Positions 12,131 through 23,508 of a stretch of 40,000 nt of DNA are shown here, one piece after another. The stretch is from Theodoxus fluviatilis. Taxonomy: Eukaryota > Mollusca > Gastropoda > Cycloneritida > Neritidae. The DNA is taken from the NCBI GenBank assembly GCA_034096865.1, contig JAWQFJ010006071.1, positions 1 through 40,000 of the forward strand, written 5' to 3'. How positions within the stretch are numbered: the first letter of the stretch is position 1; each line of letters opens with the position of its first letter. The position numbers and the translations under genes are program-made. The notes under the pieces were generated by a model, which did not search any database, was not told the origin of the DNA, and worked only from the letters and a program-made list of their open reading frames with translations.

Positions 12131-12519
12131 GTAGGGGCAAAGGTCAGAGGTTCTGCACAGGGGAGGATGTTTCCTCGACTGCAGCAATGTCACAGTGGGG
12201 TCTTGTTCATGGGGCTTTGTGGAGAAAAGGCATTTAAATAAAACCTACTGTTCTGGTCCATGGTTGCTGTTGAGACTTGAACAAGGCTGCTGTGATGGAG
12301 AAGCCGAGAAGTTTCCCCAACAGCAAAGACAGACAAGCGTGAAACATGGGAGACAAATCTGTTGGGCTTACTCATTCACCCCCCCCCCCCCCCCAATGCA
12401 AATACATTGTGTCGGTTCGAATACAAGGTGTGCTCAAGCTTTGAAACATCGCATGCAATGTCATGATGTGGATACCTCTTCTGTTATTTTTCTTATTGTT
12501 TGGGGGTTTTGTTTTGCAG
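12131..12519 (+). other. Intron of host gene
   Basis: A 389-base GT-AG intron between the two well-supported exons. It begins GTAGGGG and ends TTTTGTTTTGCAG. It contains a C-run of about 16-17 bases near 12379-12395 and an AATAAA at 12237-12242 that could act as an intronic polyadenylation signal. No gene lies inside. Confidence 0.75.
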
Positions 12520-12665
12520 ATCGGCGCAAGACGTGGTCAGGAGATCAAATAGCAGAGGCCATGAAGCAGCACCAGGCCAGGGAGAACCAGGTGCCCCAGT
12601 CTGCCAGGGAGAACCAGGTGCCCCAGTCTGCCAGGGGCCCATACACCGAGAAGTTCAGTGTGTGA
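12520..12665 (+). CDS. Host gene, last coding exon
   Basis: After TTTTGCAG the reading frame continues from the previous exon (a GAT codon is split across the junction) and runs 48 residues to TGA at 12663-12665. The peptide is basic and polar (DRRKTWSGDQIAEAMKQHQ) and ends YTEKFSV. It contains a perfect tandem duplication of nine residues (ARENQVPQS twice), matched by a 27-base duplication in the DNA at about 12575-12628. That duplication may be polymorphic. Family unknown. A C-terminal tail of a cytoskeletal or ciliary coiled-coil protein is possible but is a guess. Confidence 0.75.
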
Positions 12666-13494
12666 GGAGGACCACAGATGACCCTTGCCCTGGTCATTTT
12701 AGGCTGACCCCTCGCGGGACACCTGTGAAGGAAGCAGTCCTTCATGGGAAGGACAGTCTTTTGTAGACAACTCAAGCCGCGCCACCTGTGTAGCGGAAAA
12801 CAGCACTGGGAGCTTGCGTCTCATCTTCCTCTTTCTTCCCTGGCTGGAGACGCTGGAGTTGTGGAGGACATGCCTGGAACTGTGCAGGAGCCAGCCTGCA
12901 GTGCCATCACCATCCAGGAGGCAGCCATGAAGCCCAGAGCCTCTGGTTGCCTTGGTGACAGCTGTCCCCTTGGGCAGCATGCAGCCCAAGCGTCTGGGTG
13001 CTGGGATGTGCTGACTGTGCTGACTGTGCTGACTGTGCTGACTGTGCATGTCAGGTAGAAGGCAGCTGTGAATGAGGGAATGTATGCACTCCCCTTGTAC
13101 TACTGAAGTATTGACAATGCACACCCCAAACAAACAAACAAACCAAAAAAGCCACACTTCCTTGGAGCTACCTCACATGACTGGTGGTTACAGAGGGAGA
13201 GGAGAGTTTTATGCTTTTCCACTGCTTGCATGGAGAGTCAGTAGCTGTGCTCAGCATCAACATGGGGTTGGTGGCTATTGGGTGTAGAGACTGCAGTGTA
13301 GATACTGCAGTGTAGAGACTGCAGTTTAGAGGACTGCTGTAGCTTTTTGAAATGTAGAGGACTGCAATGGCCTTTTGTATGTCCACACGTGTCCATGGGG
13401 AACCAAGCCATCCTGGTCTTTGCACAAGACATGTTTGATTGTGGAGGCCGGAATGCTGGGCCCTGACCACAGGCATGCTGTGGCATGGCAGGCA
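12666..13494 (+). other. Probable 3' UTR and downstream flank
   Basis: GC-rich sequence follows the TGA stop. It holds four copies of the 9-mer TGCTGACTG (13009-13047), a short CAAA run near 13130 and a few 16-base GTAGAGACTGCA repeats near 13285-13330. I saw no canonical AATAAA between 12666 and 15000, so the transcript end is not resolved. Confidence 0.4.
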
Positions 13495-13680
13495 GAGTGG
13501 ACATGTAAGGCAGGGTGGACATGTAAGGCAGGGTGGACATGGTAAGGCAGGGTGGACATGGTAAGGCAGGGTGGACATGTAAGGCAGGGTGGACATGTAA
13601 GGCAGGGTGGACATGGTAAGGCAGGGTGGACATGGTAAGGCAGGGTGGACATGGTAAGGCAGGGTGGACATGGTATGGCA
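13495..13680. repeat. Minisatellite, 18-19 bp unit, about 10 copies
   Basis: Copies of AAGGCAGGGTGGACATG(G)T in tandem. The 18- and 19-base versions differ by one G. Confidence 0.9.
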
Positions 13681-13787
13681 AGGTATCGGCAATGAAGGCC
13701 CAGTCCCTTCTGTGATGATCCTGCTGCACAATGATCTGGACTCGTCTGCTGTGATGACGAGGTGTGGGCAGTCCTCGCACTTCTCCT

Positions 13788-14175
13788 AGCCTGGCCAGGG
13801 CTCCCAGGCTGGCTGCCAGGCTGCCGCCCGCCTCGTACCGCCATGTCAGTGTCTGGCCAGGGCTCTCAGGCTGGCTGCCAGGCTGCCGCCCGCCTCGTAC
13901 CGCCATGTCAGTGTCTGGCCAGGGCTGCCAGGCTGCCGCCCGCCTCGTACCGCCATGTCAGTGTCTGGCCAGGGCTCTCAGGCTGGCTGCCAGGCTGCCG
14001 CCCGCCTCGTACCGCCATGTCAGTGTCTGGCCAGGGCTGCCAGGCTGCCGCCCGCCTCGTACCGCCATGTCAGTGTCTGGCCAGGGCTGCCAGGCTGCCG
14101 CCCGCCTCGTACCGCCATGTCAGTGTCTGGCCAGGGCTGCCAGGCTGCCGCCCGCCTTGTACCGCCATGTCAGTG
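13788..14175. repeat. Minisatellite with 50- and 62-bp unit forms
   Basis: About seven units share GCTGCCGCCCGCCTCGTACC and GCCATGTCAGTGTCTGGCC. Long units carry an extra 12 bases (CTCAGGCTGGCT) that short units lack. The order is long, long, short, long, then three short. Confidence 0.9.
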
Positions 14176-15130
14176 TTTCCATTTAATGCCAGTGAATTTA
14201 GATGGCTTTTACAAACTGCATGTATTCCTCGTTTTATATCATATGGTCTGTCACTGTACTACTTCTGCAGTGTATGGCAGCTTGCTTGTCAATAGTTCTG
14301 TGCATGATTACATTTGTAACAAAGCAAAACAAACAAAGGAACTGTTGACATACATGCCAAGATGTTTGCGTTTTCATAACATTTTTACTGATGTCCAAGT
14401 TTGCAGATTTTTGTCTCTGGCTTTTAGAAAATCTCAAACATGATGAATTGATTATTTTATTGAGCTCTCGGATGCAAGTATTGTTTCATTGGAGAGCAGT
14501 TTTCATGCAACATGTACAATTTGCTCATATTCAAAAATACTATGCACTAATTGTAAGATATTTCTATGACAAGAATTTGCAGTTTCTTTAAAAAATAATT
14601 TTAATCTCGATAATATGTCTAATCCTGATCAAATATCTTGTATCTTTCTAAAGCTATGTGTCATTACTGGCGCCATATTTGTGTATTTTGACAACCTTTG
14701 GGCATGAGAATTATCCTAGATCTGTTGTATGGTGTGGGTGTTGGACACTGGAGGAGCTGTACATATGTGTAGATAGATAGGGCCGCCTCTCTACAGAGCC
14801 ATACATGGGGGGGGGGGGGGGGGGGGGGGGTAAAAAGAGGGCTGGGGTTTTTATGCTGTGAGAAAAAAGTGTCATGTTATCCCAGAAAGCAGAGCTTGGA
14901 ACAAGGTTTTGTATGTGTGCAGCATTTCTTTTTCAAGGTCTCTGATGTTGATATTTGCACGACCATTTTTATACATGGAGAGGATTGCATCAAGTGTTCA
15001 TTACCTCAAACCTATGTGTAGTGTGGTAATGCCACAGTGCTGCATACCAGATGTCATGTGTAGTGTGCTAGTGATGCTTTAGTGTCACAGACGTTTTAAT
15101 TAATTATAAGTGCATGGGAAGTTCATTCAT
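14176..15130. other. Non-repetitive AT-rich flank with a poly-G run
   Basis: Unique sequence without a gene I can support. It includes an uninterrupted run of 24 G at 14807-14830. At 14729-14772 there is a weak resemblance (GGACACTGGA, ATATGTGTAGA) to the 41-bp satellite at 5.6-7.2 kb. Confidence 0.4.
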
Positions 15131-15136
15131 GTTCTA

Positions 15137-15355
15137 ATTGATCCAATCACACTTCGGTTGATTCACAGTTGATACATATGGAATCCAACCACACTTCGGT
15201 TGATTCACAGTTGATACATATGGAATCCAACCACACTTCGGTTGATTCACAGTTGATACATATGGAATCCAACCACACTTCGGTTGATTCACAGTTGATA
15301 CATAGGGAATCCAACCACACTTCGGTTGATTCACAGTAGATACATAGGCAAGCCA
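15137..15355. repeat. Minisatellite, 42-bp unit, about 5 copies
   Basis: Tandem units contain CACACTTCGGTTGATTCACA followed by TTGATACATA and GGAATCCAAC. Copies are near identical, and the last is diverged. Confidence 0.9.
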
Positions 15356-17640
15356 ACCATGCTTTGACATGTTGATAGGGCTTTGATAATTTGTTAGGAC
15401 TCCAGCCACTCTCTGCTTTGTTCAAAGTGTATGATTTATCCGCCATGCCCTGACTTGCTGGGGGATGCCCTGACAGGAGGCAGTGGAGGGCTGTGTGCCT
15501 GGGCAGGTCAGGGCTAGGAGTATTGGCCTGTAGAATCCCTGGCCTTTGCTGTCATCCTTGTTGTCATGTTTAGGGTAAACAAGTCATTTCATGAGATGAT
15601 GATGTTGGAATCAGATTTCTATTTTTCTATTTAGCTGTGCTGTAGGATGTGACTTTTGAAGCAGACTAACACCCTTGTTTGATATTGGTGTGAGCAAACT
15701 GCACTCAATCTGCCCACAGACTTTCCCATGGCTGACTGGAAGCCGTGACTGGGAAGTTTTAGAGGCCCTTTCACTACCTCTGCATGGTGCAGCTGGATCC
15801 AGTGTTGATATTACTGCAGGAAGTAGCACTCAGCGATTCAGACTGTGATGCGCATAGTTTTAATGAGCAAAGGAGTGGCCATTGTACACCCCAGGGTTCA
15901 TGTGATAGCAGTGTTGGTCAGTGTAACATTGTGCTGCACAGACGCCTCGCTGCCACAGTTGCTGAAACAGATATCACTTCCTTCCTCCCTGTCTGGTGTG
16001 CCTTGTCCGCACTGAAACGAATTGTAAAGTAGGGCACAGAACTTCCCACTTCTTGCTGTGATGAAATCTGCATAACAGAAGATTTGAGTGATGAAAGCTG
16101 ATAATTATGAAGTCGATGATAGATAGTGCAATCTTCTTGTGGGGGGGTTTTTTTTTCAATTGACTGGGGAGTTTTTACACAAACCAGTTGACAAAAATCT
16201 ACTTGAGTGGAAGTTTGTGGAGAGGAGGTACGTGTGCGTGCAGTCCAAAGCTCCAGGGATGTGCACATCCGCTGGTCAGGGCCGACTCTCTTTCTCAGCA
16301 TAAGCAGGAGTGGAGAAGTGGAATGGAGGGGTAGCCACAGTTAGATCTACATTCCGCCATCATCAGTATATATTTGTAACATGATGTGATCAAAGCACTG
16401 TGAGATGTGCACAGCACAGCCTCTCTGCCTTGCTGAGGTTGCACACTGGATGTGTGCTCGCAGATTGGGCACTGTGAGCTGTGGAACTGCTGAAGTTGTG
16501 TACATCATTCTAAGTGTAGATAAAAAAAAGTGAGTTTTTCCGACCGTGATAATTTTTAAGTCATCATATTTACGCCATGCTGGCACTGGCTCAATCCCAC
16601 CGCACATGTTTTGCTTTGATTTTACACATTCTTCCAAAATTTCTAATCAAATTTTATTTTTGGATCATTTTGTTCTCTTTCTCTTTGACACCTCTTTCGC
16701 TTGTGTGACTGACAGTGATGTCAACATGCAATGCCCATTTGTAGGCGGATGCGATGGAGAAAATCCCTCTTTTTCCATCACAACAACTGGTGGGTTGGCT
16801 ATCCACGCTGCGCTTTGTGCAGGTATTTCAACCCTTGAAAGTATTCCCCTCCGGCTTGTAGGATGGTCCAACCTGTGAACGTACGAGCCCATAGAACATG
16901 GAGACACAATGTTGCTGGGCGCTTCCCGTGAGATGTTCGAAGGAGGGTTTAGTCCGGAGCCTTGAAGCCATTGGAAATCGGGGGAGGGGACAGTGAGAGG
17001 AAAAGAAGGATAGGAAGAAATGGAGGAGGGGGAGGAAAGGGAAAAGAGGGTTTAATTTGATAAACCATGTTTTTGCCTCGAGGCATTTAATTACAGATCA
17101 AAGAATCATAAATCCATTTTTAACCAACTTATCAAAACGATGGATCTTGGCTGTTCAGCAGGAAAGATTTTTAACATGCAGGAGAGGCATCAATTTTCTA
17201 CAAGAAACTGGCTTGCTGGACAAGCTACAGCGGAATGGAGCAGTATTGCATCGTGTCAGGTTTTTCTCTTTGTTGGAAGAGTCTACAGGACGTGTTTTGT
17301 GTTCGGCGTTAAGTCTCCTGGGATCTGTTCCCTCACCTTGTGATGGCAGCTGCACGCATCGGTAGAAGTGCGGCAGTGTAGGTGGTCCTTCTGGTGGATA
17401 TGAACATCCAGGGCTTTCAGCATACGTCAACTGCACTCTAAATCCCACCCGGTACGTGACCACACTTGCTCAACTCAAAAACCCTCAGTGCAAAGTGGGA
17501 TCCTAAACGTCATTTTGCCGCTGCAACACTTTACAATATCCCTTATTTTACTGAGTTGTTCCTTTTTTCTGTGAAGAGTCAACATTTGTAGCGTTTTGTA
17601 AGATTTGCTTTCTTGCCACCAAATAATCACATGACATGCG
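15356..17640. other. 2.3 kb without a supported gene
   Basis: Mixed-composition, mostly unique sequence. Short open frames occur on both strands (for example 17057-17365) but none resembles a known protein or has matching splice signals. A purine-rich patch lies at about 16980-17050. I see no RNA gene. Confidence 0.4.
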
Positions 17641-18297
17641 ACAGAGTGCCGCAAGGACTGGCGTAGTACGTCTAGGCCCTTACGTATGTCTAACAATACA
17701 CCAGCACAACAGTATGAGGACCGGATCCACTGGATGACAAGACTGGTATTGCGCACGTACAGCCTGGGTATAGGCCCTGACAGTGGTCTACGCAAATCAA
17801 GCCACCATAGGACGGATCCACTGAGCAAGAACTAGGTATTTGCACAAGTAACAATGTTATAGGCCCTCGCGTGTCCTAACCAATCACGCCACAAAATAGG
17901 GGACGGATCCGACTGAGACAAGACTGGTATTGCACAGTCTGTATAATGACACCACGTGTCTAACCAATCAGACGCACATAGGACGATCCCTGAGCAGGAC
18001 TGGTATTGGCACATACATGTAATAGAGGCCCTACGTGTAACTAACACATCACAGCCACATAGGTCGAGTTCCACTGTGCGAAGCAACTGGTATTGGCACA
18101 ATATACACATGTATATGCCCTCGCGCGTGTCCTAACAATCACTGCCACCTATAGAGACGGAGCCACTGAGGCTAGACTGGTATTAGCACCAGTAACACCG
18201 GATTGGCCCCTGCGTGTCTACACATATCACGCCACGCTAGGACGGACTCCACTGACGCAAGGACTGGTAATTGGCACAAGTAAACATGTACGTGGTC
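17641..18297. repeat. Highly divergent tandem repeat, about 87-bp unit
   Basis: A unit with GACTGGTATTGGCACA, AGGCCCTNCGTGTCTAACCA, ATCACGCCACATAGGACGG and ATCCACTGAG recurs about seven times. The GACTGGTATT core lies near 17741, 17831, 17922, 17999, 18087, 18176 and 18264. Nearly every copy carries different one-base insertions or deletions. Confidence 0.75.
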
Positions 18298-18735
18298 TTT
18301 TTGATAACGGCCCAGCAGTCACGCTGTTCGTCCGGTTTTGTGGTTTGCTTGGCCACGACCTCTGTTTATGCTGAGTCCCGTTATCAAGTGGAGTGGCAAA
18401 AGCTGCCAACACCTAGACATGTGCGTGTGTGCTCTTTCCGTCTCACTGACCTCACTAGTGTTTTTCACGTGGGTTTGGAGAGAGCGATGAGTCATGGTAA
18501 ACCGGATGTGGGGGGGGGGAGAATTCCAGTGGCCCCCAAAAAAAAAAAACCCCTCTGCTTGTGCTTCGTCATGCTGTGTCTGCGTGTGTGCGTGCGTGCG
18601 TGTATGTGTATGTGAGAACATGTGTGCGCGCGCGTGCGTGTGTGTAATGATTCATCGTGGCACATCAAAGGACTGTTCACGAAATGGTTAATTAATGCCA
18701 CGTGTGTCAGCTGTGGTTGATCTGTTGTCTGCAGT
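18298..18735. other. No gene seen; short G, A and GTGT runs
   Basis: Unique sequence with GGGGGGGGG and AAAAAAAAAA runs near 18512-18550 and a GTGT/GCGT-rich stretch at about 18575-18650. No supported gene. Confidence 0.4.
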
Positions 18736-18916
18736 GCGCACACACACGTACGTACAGTCACACATGCACACACTCAGCACACAGCTAGACACACGCACAC
18801 ACTAACACACACACAGTCACTAATCACTCACAAAGACAAACACAGACACACGCACACACAAACACGTACATACACACACGCACACCGTACAGTCAAACAC
18901 ACACACACACACACAC

Positions 18917-18960
<44 letters not shown>

Positions 18961-19378
18961 AACAAACACACACACACACACACCAACAAACACACACATA
19001 CACACACACACCGTACAAACACACACACAGACACACACACACACACACACACACCGTACAAACACACACACACACACACACACCGTGCAAACACACACAC
19101 ACATACACCGTGCAAACACACACACACACACACACACCGTACAAATACACACACACACACACACACACACCGTACAAACACACACGCACACACCATACAA
19201 ACAAACGCACACATACACACCGTGCAAACACACGCGCACACACCATACAAACAAACGCGCACACACACACACACACCGTACAAACACACACGCACACACC
19301 ATACAAACAAACGCACACACCATACAAACAAACGCACACACACACACCGTGCAAACACACACGCACGCACACACTGGA
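18736..19378. repeat. CA-rich microsatellite with CGTACAAA interruptions
   Basis: About 640 bases of (CA)n, interrupted at intervals of about 25-60 bases by CCGTACAAA, CCGTGCAAA, CCATACAAACAAACGC or CCAACAAA. This gives a higher-order pattern. Minus-strand frames rich in Cys and Val are artefacts. Confidence 0.95.
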
Positions 19379-19515
19379 CAGTCAAGGGCACCAAGCCACT
19401 GCAGACGGGTGACCATCAAGGCGAATCCCTGTGGTAGAAAGCAATTTGCCGCCAGATCTGTGTGGTTCCTGTTTACAGACGCATCTCTTCCTACTGCTGG
19501 GTGCAGGTCCAGATC

Positions 19516-19857
19516 GAGTGTGCCAAGTTTTCCTAGCCTTGCCCTCGAGTGTGCCAAGTTTTCCTAGCCTTGCCCTCGAGTGTGCCAAGTTTTCCTAGCC
19601 TTGCCCTCGAGTGTGCCAAGTTTTCCTAGCCTTGCCCTCGAGTGTGCCAAGTTTTCCTAGCCTTGCCCTCGAGTGTGCCAAGTTTTCCTAGCCTTGCCCT
19701 CGAGTGTGCCAAGTTTTCCTAGCCTTGCCCTCGAGTGTGCCAAGTTTTCCTAGCCTTGCCCTCGAGTGTGCCAAGTTTTCCTAGCCTAGCCCTCGAGTGT
19801 GCCAAGTCTTCCTAGCCTTGCCCTCGAGTGTGCCAAGTTTTCCTAGCCTTGCCCTGT
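19516..19857. repeat. Minisatellite, 31-bp unit, 11 copies
   Basis: Tandem near-perfect units contain GAGTGTGCCAAGTTTTCCTA followed by GCCTTGCCCTC. The period is exactly 31. About 200 bases of unique GC-rich sequence follow, up to the next array. Confidence 0.95.
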
Positions 19858-20049
19858 GCGTTGGACTCCGTGCCAGCTCCCACAGCGCTGCGCGGCCATT
19901 GGCAGAGTGGAGACGTGCAGCACGTGCTCCTCTGTGTGGTCAGGGAAAGAGGCAGGGACAGTCGCGGGGGGCAGGGGCCGCTGCCTGAGGGGAGGGGGAG
20001 AGAGGGGCGGCAGTGTGTGGCGCCGTGCCCAACCTCCCATGCCGCCCTC

Positions 20050-20690
20050 TGCAGCGCTGGTGTCCTGCCTTGCAGTCTCCAGACACGTCTCCAACAGCAC
20101 GACGTGTCCTGCCTTGCAGTCTCCAGACTAGTCTCCAACAGCATGACGTGTCCTGCCTTGCAGTCTCCAGACACGTCTCCAGCAGCATGACGTGTCCTGC
20201 CTTGCAGTCTCCAGACACGTCTCCAACAGCATGACGTGTCCTGCCTTGCAGTCTCCAGACACGTCTCCAACAGCATGACGTGTCCTGCCTTGCAGTCTCC
20301 AGACACGTCTCCAACAGCATGACGTGTCCTGCCTTGCAGTCTCCAGACACGTCTCCAACAGCATGACGTGTCCTGCCTTGCAGTCTCCAGACACGTCTCC
20401 AACAGCATGACGTGTCCTGCCTTGCAGTCTCCAGACACGCCTCCAACAGCATGACGTGTCCTGCCTTGCAGTCACCAGACACGTCTCCAACAGCATGACG
20501 TGTCCTGCCTTGCAGTCTCCAGACACGTCTCCAACAGCATGACGTGTCCTGCCTTGCAGTCTCCAGACACGCCTCCAACAGCATGACGTGTCCTGCCTTG
20601 CAGTCTCCAGACACGTCTCCAACAGCATGACGTGTCCTGCCTTGCAGGCTCCAGACACGTCTCCAACAGCATGACGTGTCCTGCCTTGCG
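20050..20690. repeat. Minisatellite, 44-bp unit, about 14-15 copies
   Basis: Units contain TGTCCTGCCTTGCAGTCTCC, AGACACGTCTCC and AACAGCATGACG. The period is 44 and only a few substitutions occur. Each unit includes CTTGCAG, a potential splice acceptor. Open frames on both strands are repeat artefacts. Confidence 0.95.
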
Positions 20691-21290
20691 CATGCGCTCT
20701 GTCGTCAATGTTTTCACCGCTAGGGCCAGTATTCTTCCAGTGGCTGAACTTCTCCACGTAGATGTTTCGTTTTAAGCTGTCACGTGATTTGTCTGGATTG
20801 AACATTCGATGTATTGTATCATCACTTTCTCCATTTGTTCCTTTGAGTATTGATTTGCATAATTTCACTCATAAAAATATTCGTGCATTTCTTTTTCATT
20901 TTTGTACAGCTCTAGAATTTGTTGATGACGCATCACACCAAATGATGTATTAATGTAGATAGAACGAGTATCCCAGTATCTGTTTCGCTTTGGTTGGAAG
21001 CTAGGAAAGCCTTCCGCATACATGCATGCATACGTACGTACATATCCATGCAAAGAGTAGGAAAAATAAATGATTTTTATAATCTTGCGAAGACTCGTGG
21101 TCCCTTTCTGTGGTGTTGCAATCCAGCGCAGTACGCCGTCCTGACTGAGTGTTTCTAGCGGTGCAGGGACACAGAACAGTGGGGGGTGGGGGTGGGGGGT
21201 GGGGGGTCAGGCAGCTGTGGGGCACGTCCTGCTGGCTGGTGGTGGGCACCTACCACTCCCACCAAGTGACCCAGACGCATTTTCAGTCCT
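20691..21290. other. Unique AT-rich sequence, no gene seen
   Basis: No supported gene. It contains a CATGCATGCATACGTACGTA stretch near 21021-21041 and a GGGGTGGGGG-rich patch at about 21180-21210. Confidence 0.4.
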
Positions 21291-21800
21291 TGACACTGGG
21301 AGCGTTTCCTACTGACTCTTGGAGTGTTTCCTCTTGGAACGTTTCCTCTTGGAGTGTTTCCTCTTGACACTTGGGACGTTTCCTCTTGGAGCGTTTCCTC
21401 TTGGAGCGGTAACTCCTCTTGGAGCGTTTCCTCTTGGAGCGTTTCCTCTTGGAGCGTTTCCTCTTGGAGCGGTAACTCCTCTTGGAGCGTTTCCTCTTGG
21501 AACGTTTCCTCTTGGAGTGTTTCCTCTTGACACTTGGGACGTTTCCTCTTGGAGCGTTTCCTCTTTGGAGCGGTAATTCCTCATGGAGCGTTTCCTCTTG
21601 GAGCGGTAATTCCTCATGGAGCGTTTCCTCTTGGAGCGTTTCCTCTTGGAGCGTTTCCTCTTGGAGCGTTTCCTCTTGGAACGTTTCCTCTTGACACTTG
21701 GAGCGTTTCCTCTTGGAGCGTTTCCTCTTGGAACGTTTCCTCGTGACACTTGGAGCGTTTCCTCTTGGAGCGTTTCCTCTTAACACTTGGAACGTTTCCT
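21291..21800. repeat. Minisatellite, 15-bp unit (about 34 copies)
   Basis: Units of CTTGGAGCGTTTCCT are interspersed with variants (GAACG, GAGTG, GAGCGGTAACT, CTTGACACTTGGGACG). Because 15 is divisible by three, all frames stay open and give arginine/lysine/serine-rich frames on minus. There is no independent evidence for a protein. Confidence 0.9.
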
Positions 21801-21888
21801 CGTGAAGCTTGGAACAATTCCTCTTGACCGAGAGCAGAACTGCTCTCCAGCAAGTCTTTTGTGCCATACTCTATGAGACTCCTGAATA

Positions 21889-21890
<2 letters not shown>

Positions 21891-21946
<56 letters not shown>
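21891..21946. repeat. CAT/ATG trinucleotide microsatellite, about 18 copies
   Basis: An uninterrupted CAT run on plus. Confidence 0.97.
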
Positions 21947-22127
21947 GACTACGACGATGATGCTGACTAGTGCACTCTGAATCACGACACAAGGGGGCGA
22001 GATGGGGAGAGAACTGGAAACTGACCAAGAAGGGGAGATTGGTGGTGGGCTACCAAGCAGTTTCTGTTTGTGCCCCCTGTGGGCTGGGGACAGAAGTACT
22101 GAACTGCTTACGCGCTACGCACGAGGC

Positions 22128-22725
22128 GAATAAATAGGGACATTGTGGCTTCACTTGTGCTCACTCTCACTACTTTGATTGCGTGATAGCCTGCACAGGT
22201 TGAGGGACACTGTGGCTTCACTTGTGCTCACTCTCACTACTTTGATTGCGTGATAGCCTGCACAGGTTGAGGGACATTGTGGCTTCACTTGTGCTCACTC
22301 TCACTACTTTGCTTGATAGCCTGCACAGGTTGAGGGACATTGTGGCTTCACTTGTGCTCACTCTCATTACTTTGATTGCGTGATAGCCTGCACAGGTTGA
22401 GGGACATTGTGGCTTCACTTGTGCTCACTCTCACTACTTTGATTGCGTGATAGCATGCACAGGTTGAGGGACATTGTGGCTTCACTTGTGCTCACTCTCA
22501 CTACTTTGATTGCGTGATAGCCTGCACAGGTTGAGGGACATTGTGGCTTCACTTGTGCTCACTCTCACTACTTTGATTGCGTGATAGCCTGCACAGGTTG
22601 AGGGACATTGTGGCTTCACTTGTGCTCACTCTCACTACTTTGATTGCGTGATAGCCTGCACAGGTTGAGGGACATTGTGGCTTCACTTGTGCTCACTCTC
22701 ACTACTTTGATTGCGTGATAGCCTG
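22128..22725. repeat. Minisatellite, 67-bp unit, about 9 copies
   Basis: Units contain TTGCGTGATAGCCTGCACAG, GTTGAGGGACATTGTGGCTT and CACTTGTGCTCACTCTCACT. One copy near 22310 has lost the ATTGCG segment. Otherwise the copies are near identical. Confidence 0.95.
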
Positions 22726-22938
22726 CAAATGTTGATTGGCCGTAAAACTCCATTCTTCCATTAATTTGTTTTCATCATTCTGCAAGTACAACCCTCTCTC
22801 TCCCCTTCCCCCATAGCCCAACCCCCCACCCAGCCACCACCCATTCCCCTCTGTCCCCGGCAGGACCTTGACAACGCCTGGGCATGCGCAGACAGCCACG
22901 TTTGGGATCCCTCGCCGACACCACGACTCCGAATAATT

Positions 22939-23508
22939 CGGTCTATGGCGAAACAGGCGACACCCCTTTCATAATGGCACAGTCAGGGCTGTAAAGTACT
23001 GGTCTATGGCGAAACAGACGGCACCCCTCTCATAGTGAATGGCACAGTCAGGGCCGTAAACTACTGGTCTGTGGCGAAACAGGCGGCACCCCTCTCATAG
23101 TCAATGGCAGTCAGGGCCGTAAACTACTGGTCTGTGGCGAAACAGGCGGCACCCCTCTCATAGTCAATGGCAGTCAGGGCCGTAAACTACTGGTCTGTGG
23201 CGAAACAGACGGCACCCCTCTCATAGTCAATGGCACAGTCAGGGCCGTAAACTACTGGTCTATGGCGAAACAGGCGGCACCCCTCTCATAGTCAATGGCA
23301 GTCAGGGCCGTAAACTACTGGTCTATGGCGAAACAGGCGGCACCCCTCTCATAGTCAATGGCAGTCAGGGCCGTAAACTACTGGTCTGTGGCGAAACAGA
23401 CGGCACCCCTCTCATAATGGTACAGTCAGGGCGGTAAACTACTGGTCTATGGCGAAACAGGTGGCACCCCTCTCATAATGGCACAGTCAGGGCCGTAAAC
23501 TACTGGTC
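22939..23508. repeat. Minisatellite, 61-65 bp unit, about 9 copies
   Basis: Units contain GGTCTATGGCGAAACAGGCG, GCACCCCTCTCATAGTCAAT and GTCAGGGCCGTAAACTACT. Length differences come mainly from presence or absence of four bases (CACA) and from a TAATGG/TAGTCAATGG variant. Confidence 0.95.

Noticed and set aside
7265..12241. Many open frames reading the 61-bp repeat (CHYWSAINNSMLPL-type pattern)
   Set aside because: The array lies in an intron and every frame shows the same repeat. Its regular spacing was also considered as a CRISPR array and rejected: units are contiguous without unique spacers and the genome is eukaryotic.
17057..17463. Overlapping open frames on both strands as a possible transposon remnant
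   Set aside because: No recognisable transposase or reverse transcriptase motif, and no repeats flanking it.
15356..17640. tRNA or other small RNA genes in the unique stretch
   Set aside because: I looked for A/B-box-like words and cloverleaf pairing by eye and found nothing convincing; a covariance search would be decisive.
18820..19567. Cys/Val-rich minus-strand frames and His/Thr-rich plus frames
   Set aside because: Direct translation of CA/TG microsatellite.
21283..21867. Arginine/lysine/serine-rich minus-strand frame resembling an RS-domain or protamine
   Set aside because: A 15-bp unit keeps all frames open. Composition follows from the repeat, and there is no supporting start or splice site.
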